From assembly GCA_954871525.1 (NCBI GenBank), contig OX940872.1, positions 25,391,746-25,455,745 of the forward strand: DNA of 64,000 nucleotides, written 5' to 3'. The notes under the pieces are model-generated. The model did no database searches, was not told the origin of the DNA, and saw only the letters and a list, made by a program, of their open reading frames with translations. The stretch's first letter is position 1; each line of letters starts with the position of its first letter. Below, in pieces: positions 11,104-21,719 of the stretch. The DNA comes from Parietaria judaica. Its lineage: Eukaryota > Streptophyta > Magnoliopsida > Rosales > Urticaceae. Position numbers and translations under genes: made by a program.

Positions 11104-11607
11104 CATTCTCCCCCGTAAGCTTGACTTGGTTCGACGTACTTCACGCCGAGTAGTTCTCTTTTCCGTACATACTTAACCCGAACTAGGGCTTTTGGAAGAA
11201 TGTCCGCACGTTGCTCTCCTGTGCTTACAAACTCCGTGATAATCTCTCGCTTCTCAACAAACTCGCGTATAAAGTGGAAACGAGTGTCGATGTGTTTGTT
11301 GCGTCCATGAAAGACTGGTTCTTCATCAATGCGATCGCAGACTTGTTGTCAATGTAGAGAGTTACTGGCTTCTCCTTTCTTCTGGTTACCTTGCTCAACA
11401 AGCTTCTCACCCACAACGCTTGGCACGAAGCTGTGGTCGCTGCCATAAACTTGGCCTCACATGATGATAAAGTCACAGTTCGCTGCTTCTGAGATTTCCA
11501 GGTGATCAGATTTCCATTGAGATAAAACACCATCCCTCTGGTACTCTTTTTGTCATCGATGTCACTTGCTACGTCACTGTTAGTAAAACCGACATGTTCT
11601 TCAGCCT
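11104..11607 (-). pseudogene. Copia RNase H/3'-end fragment, minus strand
   Basis: On the minus strand this encodes the Copia RNase H region: a KST-G-MVFYLNGN stretch, the LSSCEAKFMAA motif (normally STAEAEY-like) and IDNKSAIALMKN. It continues past the ORF to a polypurine tract (ACGGGGGAG on minus). It is the reversed partner of 11945-12440 and forms an inverted repeat with it. Confidence 0.75.
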
Positions 11608-11624
11608 CCCTTCCTTCCTTACTC

Positions 11625-12440
11625 TGGAGCAGTCAGCTTACGCAATGAAGATCCTAAAGCAGTTCAAGATCACGGATTGCAATCCGAACAAGTATCTGAT
11701 AGAGGCAAAGTTGCAGCTCGGGAAGGATGCAGAAGGAACATTAATGGATCCTACGGAGTACATGCGTGTCATTGGGTGTCTCAAGTACTTGACCCACACC
11801 CGACCTGATATATCACATGCAGTCGGCATGGTTAGTCGTGAAATGGAGAAGCCTACTAGTCTACACTAGTAGGCTGTGAAACATATCCTTCGTTATGTTA
11901 AATGAATGACAAGCTACAAAATTCAATACGAGAAATAAAGCAGAGCTGAAGAATTGATCGGGTTTACAGAAAGCGACCTAGCCGGTTATATCGATGAGAG
12001 AAAGAGTACCGGAGGAATGGTGTTTTATCTCAACGGGAATCTGATCATCTGGTAATCTCAAAAGCAGCAAACTGTGGCCCTATCATCAGGAGGGGCCGAG
12101 TTCATGGCAGCGACCACAACGTCGTGTCAAGCGTTGTAGCAAAGAAGTTTTTTTAGCGAGGTAACCAGAAGCGAGCAGCCAGTGACTCTCTATGTGGATA
12201 ACAAGTTCGTGATCGCACTGATGAAGAACCCGGTGTTTCATGGACGCAGCAAGCACATCGACACATATTTTTACTTTATTCGCGAGTGTGTCGAGAATCG
12301 AGAGATCATCGTGGAATTCGCAAGCACTGAAGAGCAGCGTGTGAACATTCTTACAAAAGCCCTAGCTCGGGTTAAGTTCGAAGGTGAGAGAGTTTCTCGG
12401 CGTGAAGAACCTCGAACCAAGTCAAGCTTACTGAGAAAAT
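11625..12440 (+). pseudogene. Copia reverse transcriptase end and RNase H fragment, plus strand
   Basis: Translation shows the end of the Copia RT (YAMKILKQF, GCLKYLTHTRPDISHAV) followed by RNase H (VDNKFVIALMKNPVFH, KHIDTYFYFIREC), broken by several in-frame stops near 11867, 11903, 11938, 12053 and 12140. It is a dead fragment. Sequence to about 12670 is probably the remnant of its 3' LTR. Confidence 0.75.
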
Positions 12441-12929
12441 GTGAATCTAATCTTTGACTTGGTCAAAGGCGTGTGAAAAGGATTTATTTTTCATAAGACT
12501 TAGTTAGCAAATTATATTCACACGTATTCATATATATTATTAGAATACTGTTGCACTATGTTAAGCACTTACTTATTTATTTCCTATTTAAATAGCGTAT
12601 GTAAGCATTAGGTTTTGTAACTCCAATAATTGTTTTCGTTCAGCAAATATACAGAGAACCTTTCTCTCCCTCCAAAGTGAGAAGCTTGGGTACGCAATTA
12701 TTCATGCAATCTTCATTGCACAAAAAAGCCAAGAAAATACAGATATCTTCGATTCATGCCTATCTACCGCCCAATTCCAATATTGTCTTTTTCTCTCCCC
12801 TTCAATCACTCCCTCTATCTCCTCTGCAAAAGAGAATAACGTGGAAAACGAGAACTCGGACACCAAAGCCACACAATACACATGTATTATGTATATAACT
12901 ACACAACTTAAAGATAATAGAGCCAAGGT

Positions 12930-13335
12930 AATCAAGCATGGACCACAAATATTATTATCTCTTCGCTCTGTCTTCGAGCTTAGAGAGTTTGTTCCTTTTG
13001 TTGTCATTTATCGACTCAGTCTTGTGCGAGAAATATGTGAGCTCTGCTTGAGCGGAAATTGCCATCTGTACATTGCGACATGTTTGTCTCCCAAGAAAGG
13101 CCGAGAAAATATACACGTGTATACAAATATACACCTTTAGATACAGAATGAAGCTAAATGTGCATGGACCACAAATATTCCCGTATCTCTTCGCTCTGTC
13201 TTCAAGCTTAGCGATTTTGTTCCTTTTCTTGTCATTTATCGAATTATATGTGCTCGAGCGCAAATCACCATATCTACATTGCGACCTTTATGGCTCCCGA
13301 GAAAGGTTGAGAAACTGCTTGGTCTTACGGAAAGC
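12930..13335 (+). promoter_or_regulatory. Two tandem orphan copies of the knottin upstream module
   Basis: Two adjacent copies (about 12937-13110 and 13166-13320) begin 'gaccacaaatatt', contain 'atctcttcgctctgtcttc' and 'attgcgac' and end in 'gaaaggccgagaaa' or a close variant. They correspond to the distal module upstream of genes A and B, but no knottin coding sequence follows. The ORFs here are not real genes. Confidence 0.55.
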
Positions 13336-13559
13336 TTCGAGAAAATATCTTAATCACATCATTCCCTTTCTCCTATTCTTTCTTCTCAGCTGCTCCTTGA
13401 GGCCCATCTAGGGTTAGGGTTTTGTTCTACTTTCTCTCTCTATCCGCAACTGATAGCTAGCCTGTCATGAGTGTGATTGAGCTTGTATTGTTATCATCTC
13501 TAAACACAGTAAAAATTCACGAGTACAATTTTTGGAATTTACTAGTTTAATATTTAACA

Positions 13560-14050
13560 GAGAGATCGATGGGCCCGAAGTGTTCCGGGAAAGGCCAAGT
13601 CCAAGGCTCTCGCGCGAGTCCCAACTTTGACTGGCCGTATCTTTTTTGACTCGAGTGTCCGATTTGCACATTCCGTATATGGAATCGAAGCTCGGGATGA
13701 TGGCTACCAGACAAATCGATGGATCTCTCAAAAATTATGTCTTCAAAGGACCGAAAACTCTGTTTCATGTTCTGTGGGTTTTGTTGTCATTTTATTCCAA
13801 GTAAAACAAATGTCGCTTTTTAGTTAGGATTATAAAAGCTATGTTTGCTGAATTGTAATCAGAAAAGAGATTTTGATGAACGAAAATTAGAAATTTGTGC
13901 TCTTCCCCGAATCCGAGTGTTTGTGAGCGAGCGTCGAGTTTGATGCCTTTGATCCGGTATCCGTGAGCAGATCAACAGTGATTAGATGCCCCGAGTCTAG
14001 CTATTAGTGTGCCAATCAATAGGCGAAGGAAGATCTTCGATCGGGATTCA
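13560..14050 (+). repeat. Duplicated knottin-flank block (intact copy)
   Basis: Homologous to 16925-17174 plus 22108-22375, the latter pair being one block split by the Copia element. Shared landmarks are 'gggcccgaag', 'gtatcttttgactcgagtgtccg', 'aatcgaagc', 'agatcaacagtgatt' and 'gatgccccgagtctag'. In the other copy this block leads to gene C. Confidence 0.65.
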
Positions 14051-14280
14051 TACCCAACTTGTTTGTATGGGTAATAAATGGATGAATGTCATGTGTATTT
14101 GTAAGATGTAATTATGACGTCGGTCAAGAGGGTATAGCTCTCAACCATTGAGGTGCTGAGTCAATTCCCGACGACGCTAGATAATGATGCCTAGCTTGAC
14201 TAGTGCGTATGAATAAGAACCAGTATGCTGTTTGTGTTAAATTGCGTATATTTTATATCGAAACTCACATTTAGTCGTCA
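14050..14280 (+). pseudogene. Orphan 3' flank of a deleted knottin gene
   Basis: Matches the 3' flanks of genes C ('gtatgggtaataaat') and D (34650-34840, including 'gatgacgtcggtcaagaggg' and 'gatgcctagcttgactagtgc'). It is joined directly to the upstream block ending near 14045, with no coding sequence between. I infer that a knottin coding region and its proximal promoter were deleted here. The stretch 14117-14205 may itself be a tRNA-derived SINE (B-box-like GAGTCAATTCCCG). Confidence 0.6.
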
Positions 14281-14289
14281 ACATATATT

Positions 14290-15945
14290 AAAAGAGCGAG
14301 TTTTGTACATAAATGAGTGAGAGGATAATTTTCTTCGTTTTTGAACAAATAGTGCAGTATAGAAATATAAAGAGCAATTGATAGTGTACACACTTAAGTT
14401 ATTGTCACTGATAATGTTTGTTTCGTTCTAGAAAAAAATACTCTAATTTCACTTATGCTTGCTTGAGTTATGATGCAGCCTCAACAGACCGGAACGCACA
14501 ACCTCAATGAAGGATAATGTCCTAAGACTTGGGTACTTTATCCGGGCTATGTTTAATTAATTAATTGTCATTAATTATCACAATTATCTCCCGAATTTTA
14601 TGAAGCGTTGGACAAAAATCCGAGTTTAAACTTTTGACATTAGAGCGCTCAATAACGACAAAAATAATCTAAGTTGAAGATGATATCATAACAGTAGTTC
14701 GGGACAATATTTATACGTAATGTAAAACAAAAGACACGGAGCTCCAAAAAAATTTAAAATACGATACAACAACACTTTTAGTAGATATATTATTTGAAGA
14801 TCGGTTCTTCCACTCTATGCATGCACCGTATATATTGCGATGCCGATTCCGCTCCATCCGCATATTAACATTCCAATAACTTCTTTCCACGATCTGCAAC
14901 ACAACTTATAAAAATGAGCAAACCCCAGTACAATAAAAGGTTTTTTTTATTACTCATAACATAGATTTGTAAAACAATCATATCACAGTGCAGATAACGT
15001 GATGACTTGCTATACAAATTTATAGCTTTTGAGAGTATCATATAGATTAGTATATTCTTGGGCCATGTGTAGCATACCCGCGCGCTATAAAAATTACGGG
15101 GGACCGAGGGAGCTACCCCAAGTCAGCCCGCGGCAAACATCACTCGACGTACCATTCAGAGACTACCCATCTCAATACGTCAGAGTCATCATACACATTG
15201 TACCCTCCAGAGACTACCCGTCTCGATACAATGATGGTACGGCACACTTCACTTTCAAAATATTCATACATAATTATAATATCAATATATAGGTTATATG
15301 TATGAACGCTCCTGATTTCTCATAATATTTCCATGTCCAAAGCTCGACTTTGAATATTTAAAATGCGAAGGGCAACAATCAAACATAAACATAAAGTTTG
15401 AACAAAACTTTAAGAACATGTATCTAATGATGCAAAATGAACTAACCGAAACATATGTTCCGCACATTCAGAAAGAGAAAGATTGGGTTTTCTAGGATAT
15501 TCTCATCACGTTTTGCGGAATTAAATGGGAATCCTAGAATTTACGGATCTTGATAAAAATGTAAATCAAGATTTAATCCTAAGAATTCGTTACACTTGTA
15601 GTGTCCTAGAAATTCCTGTTGATTATCTGACGCTCCTCTGTTCCGTTGATTTCTTTCCAATCACGAGCCCCGAGAACCCGAGCCTCTATCTAGGTGCACC
15701 ACGTCACGATGAAACACCAATTGATTGGCTGGAAACCACCATGTCGGACTGCTAGATCCTCGTATCACCATTGCACGAGGATCAAGGAAATTCGCCGAAA
15801 CCCTCGGGAAGTGTGATGCTGCGTGAATCCCAAGAAAGAGAGGGGAGGGAGAATTTCCTCTCTCATTTCTGGAGGCTTAGAATGATTAGGTTATTAAGTT
15901 TTAGGGCTTCCACTTATATTTATTGGCTTAAGCCCAATAATTTAA
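14290..15945. other. Intergenic, no supported gene
   Basis: AT-rich. At about 15140-15240 two similar stretches 'gagactaccc[ag]tctc[ag]ata' occur about 60 bp apart within a GC-richer patch. The ORFs at 15029, 15525 and 15771 lack family features or upstream signals. Confidence 0.4.
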
Positions 15946-15949
15946 TTAG

Positions 15950-16418
15950 TGTTGAAGATTAAACTCAAATAAACAGAAAAACGTTCAACAAAATTGAATG
16001 GCGATTTGAAGGTGCAAACGTGATCAATTTGGTTGAATAACCAATCAACTTAAAGCTCTTTAAGTCTAGTTTTTAATGGTGGAAGTTTCAAGTCATTTGG
16101 AGTTTTCTGCAGTAAGTTATTGCAGTTTTAGTTATAAATGGTTAGAGTAAAATGTGTTAAATTACTCTTACGTATAAAGTTTGTGTGTGAAGAGATTAAT
16201 GTGTAACTCTATATAAGAGTTGTAGTTGGTTGATATATTAAGTGTGAAGAAAAAGAACTAAAGAATATATGGTGATCGATGTTTGTTTAGAGTGCACACA
16301 ATATTTTATTACTCTTCCTCCAGAAAATTTAAACGTTCAATGAGACATTAGTTGGGCTTTTAACTAATTAAACTAGGCCTGGATAAAGTACCTATGTCGT
16401 AGGACATATCCTTCAATA
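15950..16418 (+). mobile_element. Candidate solo LTR (about 0.47 kb)
   Basis: Begins TGTTGAAG and ends CTTCAATA, an inverted pair apart from one base. It contains a TATATAAG box near 16219 and a downstream leader-like region. Flanking 5-bp sequences do not match, so a target duplication is not supported. Confidence 0.35.
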
Positions 16419-16449
16419 TCTCTATTTTGTCATACTCATGTACCTATTT

Positions 16450-16925
16450 TTTCAATTGATTTCCTTGTTACATATTAGCCAGCAAATGTAGAATTCTTTA
16501 TTTCATTTTCCATTTTCATTATTTTGTTTTATTTGTTTGGCGTTCTATTTTCCATTTTAATGTGTTGGATGAATAGTTTTAATTCTTCTTATTTTGGTTC
16601 TTTTTCAGTATAGGTTGTATGACGAGAGAGGAGAAATATGAGTTTGAGATATAAATGAGAATGAGGAAGAAGGTGATGTTCGAATAAAGAAAGAAGAAGA
16701 TGCTATAACCCCCGAGGATAACTTGGATTTTAATGAATTCTAACAATTAATAAAATCAATTTGGACTTCCCTAAAACCACACACCAAAATCTCTCTTCTT
16801 ATCTCTTCAAGCTTAGGATTCGGTTTCTTTGTTATCATTTTTGGATTATCAGTAGAGTCTTGCGCCAAAAATTTGTGAGCTCTGCGAGAGCGCAAATCAC
16901 CATCTATTGCGACCTGTTTGTGATG
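16450..16925 (+). promoter_or_regulatory. Orphan copy of the gene B upstream module
   Basis: About 0.48 kb homologous to 5490-5960 over its whole length, including 'gccagcaaatg', 'aacaattaataaaatcaatttggact', 'cttatctcttcaagc' and 'ttgcgacctgtttg'. No knottin gene follows within 5 kb. It is joined at 16925 to the GGGCCCGAAG block. Confidence 0.6.
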
Positions 16926-17174
16926 CGGGCCCGAAGCTAGCGTCCCCGAGGCTCTTTGACAAGCTGTATCTTTTGACTTGAGCGTCCGCTTTGCGTGGTC
17001 CGTGTATCAAATCGAAGCTTGGGACATTGGCTACATACCCTACATCGTATCGAGAGGATTTCTGCCAAAACTGGACTTGAAGGGTCCGAAAATGCTGATA
17101 TCATATTTTGAGCGGAAATTCCATTATCTTTTAAGTCTTATGTCGTTTTATTTATATTGTATTATCATTTTTTT
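16925..17174 (+). repeat. Left half of knottin-flank block, split by Copia
   Basis: Homologous to 13570-13790. The right half continues at 22108-22375 beyond the Copia element, giving a paralogous uninterrupted copy (13560-14050) for comparison. Confidence 0.6.
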
Positions 17175-17554
17175 TGTGATGATGTGGCTTTAAATAAGTG
17201 GGTCCCATTTGTGGGTGCTTATAAAGTCTAGCTTTTGGTTTTATGAAGAAGAGGTATTGAGAGTGAGAGAGAATAAGGTGAGAGAACTTCTTGAGAGAGA
17301 ATCATAGAGAGAAAAGAGAAAGCTTTGAGTGCTTGTAATCTTTGTAATCTCGGATTGATTTGATTAGTGAAACCGCTCTCCTTGCAGGAAGTAGGACTTT
17401 TGATTTGGTCCGAACCTGGGTAAATTCTCTTGTCTCCATCTTTTATATTTCCGTCGATTGATTGTCTGGGATTTGAGCCACGGAGGCTATATATACATAT
17501 ATGCTAGTATACTATCCGTAATCCGCAGGTATCCGACCCCGAAACATCACAACA
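17175..17554 (+). repeat. 5' LTR of full-length Copia element
   Basis: 380 bp, starting TGTGATGATGTGG and ending CATCACAACA. It matches the 3' LTR (21720-22102) with about two substitutions and two short indels. The flanking 5-bp sequence is TTTTT on both sides (17170-17174 and 22103-22107), consistent with a target duplication but of low information. Confidence 0.92.
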
Positions 17555-17556
17555 AA

Positions 17557-17569
17557 TTGGTATCAGAGC
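17557..17569 (+). promoter_or_regulatory. Primer-binding site (initiator tRNA-Met)
   Basis: TTGGTATCAGAGC lies two bases after the 5' LTR. This is the usual plant LTR-retrotransposon primer site complementary to the 3' end of initiator tRNA-Met. Confidence 0.9.
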
Positions 17570-17666
17570 AAAGTTGGGTTTGAAATTTGGGGATTTTGTG
17601 TTGAGGATTCATGCGCACGCCAAGTGTTTGATAATTGTTTCCTTGGAGCTTAGTGGTTGTTTTGTG

Positions 17667-18377
17667 ATGGCGTCGACTTCAAAAGTTGATATTGAGAAGT
17701 TTGATGGCTCAAATGATTTCGGGTTGTGGAAAGTGAAGATGTTGGCACATCTTGGGAATATGGGTCTTGGTAAGGCTCTTGTTGGTGCGGATAAACTTCC
17801 GGCGACGTTGGACGCGGCAAAGAAAGAAAAGGTGTTGGAAAGGGCTTTCAATACTTTGATTCTTAGTCTCAGTGATAAAGTGTTGCGGGAGGTTATAAGG
17901 TGCACGACGGCGGCCGAGATATGGTTGAAACTAGAATCACTTTACATGATGAAGACTTTGTCGAGCCGGTTGTTTCTCAAGGCGCGGTTTTTCACATTCA
18001 AGATGGCGGAAGGAAAGGATTTAATGGAGCATCTCGACGAGTTCAACAAGTTAATCGTTGATTTGGAAAACATTGACGTGAAGTACGATGACGAAGATCA
18101 AGCTTTGGTTTTGCTTTACTCTTTGCCGAGGTCGTACGAGCACATGGTTGACATTCTTCAACATGGAAGAGAAGAAATTACTCTTGACGAAGTTGTTGGA
18201 GCTTTGAAGTCAAAGGAACACAAACGACGGGTAGAAATGGATAGTACTAGCGGTGATAGCTTGGTTGTGGCTCGGGGTAGATCCGACAAGAAAGACTTTA
18301 AGGAAAAGAAAAAGATGCGGTCAAAGTCTCGAGGTTCGAAGAAGGTGTTCAAGTGTTACTCTTGTCACGAAGAATGA
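17667..18377 (+). CDS. gag: Copia gag protein, ends at in-frame TGA
   Basis: The natural start is the ATG at 17667 (MASTSKVDIEKFDG); an in-frame upstream ATG at 17574 is in the leader. The protein has about 236 residues, with the Copia gag core (WKVKMLAHL, LILSLSDKVL, IWLKLESLYM). It ends in a basic stretch and the first half of a CCHC zinc knuckle, CYSCHEE. The TGA at 18375-18377 falls exactly where the knuckle expects glycine, and the reading frame continues unchanged into pol. A GGA-to-TGA mutation is the simplest reading; programmed stop readthrough is the alternative. Gag forms the virus-like particle in the cytoplasm. Confidence 0.9.
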   Translation: MASTSKVDIEKFDGSNDFGLWKVKMLAHLGNMGLGKALVGADKLPATLDAAKKEKVLERAFNTLILSLSDKVLREVIRCTTAAEIWLKLESLYMMKTLSSRLFLKARFFTFKMAEGKDLMEHLDEFNKLIVDLENIDVKYDDEDQALVLLYSLPRSYEHMVDILQHGREEITLDEVVGALKSKEHKRRVEMDSTSGDSLVVARGRSDKKDFKEKKKMRSKSRGSKKVFKCYSCHEE

Positions 18378-21300
18378 CACGTGAAAAAGAATTGCCCGAA
18401 CCGAGGAGGCCGGACGACCGAAAGAAGAGACGGAGAGGCGGCGGTTGTTCAAGAAGATGTTGACGGATACGAGAGTGCCGATTTTCTCGTAGTCTCCACC
18501 GTTCACTCCGACAAACGATGGATCATGGACTCCGGAGGCTCATTTCATATGACACCGAATGAGAGTTGGTTTGAGAGCTACACGAAAGTCTCGTTAGGCG
18601 ACGTGACTCTCGGGAACGGCTTTCCATGTAAGGTGGTGGGAATCGGTACAGTGCGGATTAAGGCGCACGATGGAATGGAGCGGATTTTGACGGAGGTACG
18701 ACATGTCCCGGAGTTACGAAACCTTATTTCACTTGGATATTTGGACCAACATGGTTATTCTTGGAAAGGTGAAAATAATGTCTTGACGATCAAGAAGGGT
18801 TCTCTAGTTGTGTTGAAGGGATTTAGAGAGCGTAACATCTACATTCTTCAAGGTAGAACCGTGGTCGGTGACGCGGCGGCGGTTATGGAGCCGCGGGAGA
18901 CATCTTTGGCAAGCCTTTGGCACAAGAGGTTGGGTCACGTGAGTGATAGAGGTTTGAAGGAGTTGAGCAAGCAAGGTTTATTTGGGGGTGACAAACTTGG
19001 TGACTTGGAGTTTTGTGAAAATTGCATCTACGGCAAGACCACGAGAGTGAAGTTTACACGGTCCGTGGAAGTAACACGGGAGACGTTGAGTTATGTTCAC
19101 TCGGATTTGTGGGGGCCGTCGAGGACGAGAAATCTAGGGGGAGGCCGGTATTTCATCACGTTCATCGACGATTGTTCTCGAAAAGTTTGGGTCTACATCT
19201 TGAAGCATAAAGACGAAGCTTTTGGAAAGTTCAAAGAATGGAAGAACATGGTAGAAAAACAAACGGGGAGAAAAATCAAGAAGCTTCGAACGGACAATGG
19301 TTTGGAGTATTTGGGTGATGAGTTCAACCGGTTCATCAAGGATGAAGGAATGGTTAGGCACAAGACCGTTCGGAAAACCCCACAACAAAATGGACTTGCG
19401 GAGCGGATGAATCGGACACTTCTTGAGAGGGTGCGATGTATGTTATTCGAGGCCGGCTTACCGAAGAGGTTTTGGGGGGAAGCCGTGAATACGGCGGCTT
19501 ACTTGATAAACCGATGTCCATCGGTGGCGTTGAATTGCAAGACACCGGAAGAAGTGTGGAATGGTTCTCCACCAAAGCTCGACAACTTGAAGGTATTTGG
19601 TTGCGTGGCGTACATGCACCAAAGAGAGGGAAAACTTGATCCACGAGCAAAGAAGTGTATGTTTGTCGGATACCCCGATGGCGTGAAGGGTTGGAAGCTT
19701 TGGTATAAAGATGGCGAAGCATCAAAATGTGTCGTTAGCCGGGATGTTGTCTTTAGAGAGACCGACTACTACATGACAATGGCGACTCAAGAAGCTAAGG
19801 ATTGCGTGGGGTTAGCTAAGGAAAGAGCCGAAATTGAGGTGGAGCTATTGGGAAGATGTAGTGACAAGAGGGGTGATAAAGGCGAGGCTAGTGGTAGTGG
19901 TCACTTGGAAGAAATTGAAGAGGAAGGCGGTGAAGCTTTGGATGAAAGCCTAGACTCGTATCAATTAGCAAGAGACCGGTGTAGAAGAGAAACCCGAGCT
20001 CCAAAAAAGTATGGTTACTCCGATCTAGTTTCTTATGCAATGGTTGCCGCGGAGGAGTTAGAAGACTCGGAACCGAGATCGTATCGGGAAGCGGTAATGG
20101 GCAAAGATAAAGAGCTATGGAAGTGTGCAATGAATGAAGAAATGGCATCGCTTGACAAGAATGAGACATGGGTACTTGTGGAAAAGCCTAAGAATCAACG
20201 GGTTGTTGGTTGTAAATGGGTTTTCAAGTGGAAGGAAGGCATTGTTGGGTTTGAGAAGCCGAGGTGTAAGGCGAGATTGGTGGCTAAGGGGTTCACGCAA
20301 AGAGAAGGGGTCGACTTCAACGAAATCTATTCCCCCGTGGTGAAGCATACATCTATTCGGGTTTTGCTTGCTATAGTCAATCAATTTGACTTGGAGCTTG
20401 AACAAATGGATGTAAAGACCGCGTTTCTTCATGGGAATCTTAATGAGAGAATCTTAATGGCTCAACCGGAAGGATTTATTAAGGTTGGAGATGAAGATAA
20501 AGTGTGTCTTCTTAGGAAATCTCTTTACGGCTTGAAACAATCCCCGAGACAATGGTACCTGAGATTTGATGAGTTCATGGTGCGAAATGGGTTCTCACGA
20601 AGCAACTTTGATAGTTGTGTTTATGTCAAGCGGGTTGATAGTTGTGAAATATTCTTGTTGCTATATGTTGACGACATGTTGATAGCGTCAAAGAACAAGA
20701 ATGAAGTCGACAAAGTGAAACGGCTTTTGGGTAGTGAGTTTGAAATGAAAGACATGGGACCGGCCAAGAAAATATTGGGGATGGAGATCACGCGGGAAAG
20801 GAGACACGGTCTCTTATTTTTGTCGCAATGTGATTATCTTCGGAAAGTGGTGGCTAAGTTTGGGATGTCGGAGGCAAAGGTGGTTCAAACACCTTTGGCG
20901 GCTCATTTCAAACTTTCCGCGAGAATATCGCCGAAGACCAAGGAGGATAAGGCGAGTATGGAGTGGGTTCCCTATGCGAGTGCCGTTGGGAGTCTTATGT
21001 ATGCCATGGTGTGCACACGACCGGATTTAGCTTATGCGGCTAGCCTTGTGAGCCGGTTTATGGCCAACCCGGTAAGAGAACATTGGGAGGCAACGAAGTG
21101 GGTCCTTCGATTTATCAAGGGGACTTCGGATGTCGGTTTACTCTATAAGCGGGTGAATGAAGATCAAGCGAAATTGAGAGGCTTTGTGGATGCGGATTTT
21201 GCGGGTGACTTGGACAAGAGACGGTCGTTAACCGGGTATGTATTCACTTTATTTGGTTGTGCGGTGAGTTGGAAAGCACAACTGCAACCGGTGGTAGCGC

Positions 21301-21644
21301 TTTCTACGACGGAGGCCGAATACATCGCCGCGACGGAAGGCGTGAAGGAATCTCTTTGGTTAAAGGGATTGATCCGCGAGTTCGGGATTGCACAAAATGA
21401 GGTGGAGTTGCTTTGTGATAATCAAGGCGCGATACACTTGACCAAGAATCAAATGTTCCATGAGCGGACGAAGCATATCGACATAAAGCTACACTTCATT
21501 CGAGATATGGTCGCGGAGGGGTCCGTAGTTGTTAAGAAAGTTCACACTGACGACAATCCGGCGGATATGGCTACGAAGCCGGTGACGGGGATCAAGTTTC
21601 GACATTGTTGCGACTTGATCAACGTCGCAAAGTTGAGCAACTAG
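18378..21644 (+). CDS. pol: Copia pol polyprotein (PR-IN-RT-RH)
   Basis: An open frame of about 1,088 codons, same frame as gag. It starts with the second half of the zinc knuckle (HVKKNC). The order is aspartic protease (DSG near residue 50), pre-integrase HHCC finger (about 180-215), integrase core with D about 241, D about 303 and E about 341 (PQQNGLAERMNRTLLER), RT (about 590-840, YVDD near 762), and RNase H (about 935-1060; DADFAGD, TTEAEY, DNQGAIHL, KHIDIKLHFIRD). Integrase before RT defines Ty1/Copia. No further stop or frameshift is present, and all catalytic residues I can locate are there. It could be inactive only because of the gag TGA. There is no ATG of its own, so it needs readthrough from gag. 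Confidence 0.93.
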   Translation, partial: HVKKNCPNRGGRTTERRDGEAAVVQEDVDGYESADFLVVSTVHSDKRWIMDSGGSFHMTPNESWFESYTKVSLGDVTLGNGFPCKVVGIGTVRIKAHDGMERILTEVRHVPELRNLISLGYLDQHGYSWKGENNVLTIKKGSLVVLKGFRERNIYILQGRTVVGDAAAVMEPRETSLASLWHKRLGHVSDRGLKELSKQGLFGGDKLGDLEFCENCIYGKTTRVKFTRSVEVTRETLSYVHSDLWGPSRTRNLGGGRYFITFIDDCSRKVWVYILKHKDEAFGKFKEWKNMVEKQTGRKIKKLRTDNGLEYLGDEFNRFIKDEGMVRHKTVRKTPQQNGLAERMNRTLLERVRCMLFEAGLPKRFWGEAVNTAAYLINRCPSVALNCKTPEEVWNGSPPKLDNLKVFGCVAYMHQREGKLDPRAKKCMFVGYPDGVKGWKLWYKDGEASKCVVSRDVVFRETDYYMTMATQEAKDCVGLAKERAEIEVELLGRCSDKRGDKGEASGSGHLEEIEEEGGEALDESLDSYQLARDRCRRETRAPKKYGYSDLVSYAMVAAEELEDSEPRSYREAVMGKDKELWKCAMNEEMASLDKNETWVLVEKPKNQRVVGCKWVFKWKEGIVGFEKPRCKARLVAKGFTQREGVDFNEIYSPVVKHTSIRVLLAIVNQFDLELEQMDVKTAFLHGNLNERILMAQPEGFIKVGDEDKVCLLRKSLYGLKQSPRQWYLRFDEFMVRNGFSRSNFDSCVYVKRVDSCEIFLLLYVDDMLIASKNKNEVDKVKRLLGSEFEMKDMGPAKKILGMEITRERRHGLLFLSQCDYLRKVVAKFGMSEAKVVQTPLAAHFKLSARISPKTKEDKASMEWVPYASAVGSLMYAMVCTRPDLAYAASLVSRFMANPVREHWEATKWVLRFIKGTSDVGLLYKRVNEDQAKLRGFVDADFAGDLDKRRSLTGYVFTLFGCAVSWKAQLQPVVALSTTEAEYIAATEGVKESLWLKGLIREFGIAQNEVELLCDNQGAIHLTKNQMFHERTKHIDIKLHFIRDMVAEGSVVVKKVHTDDNPADMATKPVTGIKFRHCCDLINVAKLSN

Positions 21645-21707
21645 AGGAGAAGACGGAGAGCGGTTTGGCGAAGGTTCTCGGAGTGGTTCTCGATTCTTCT
21701 TAAAGCC

Positions 21708-21719
21708 AAGGTGGAGATT
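21708..21719 (+). other. Polypurine tract of the Copia element
   Basis: AAGGTGGAGATT lies immediately before the 3' LTR and is the expected plus-strand priming site. Confidence 0.8.

Noticed and set aside
15029..15962. Three short ORFs as small genes
   Set aside because: No signal peptide, domain, promoter or paralogue; composition matches intergenic DNA.
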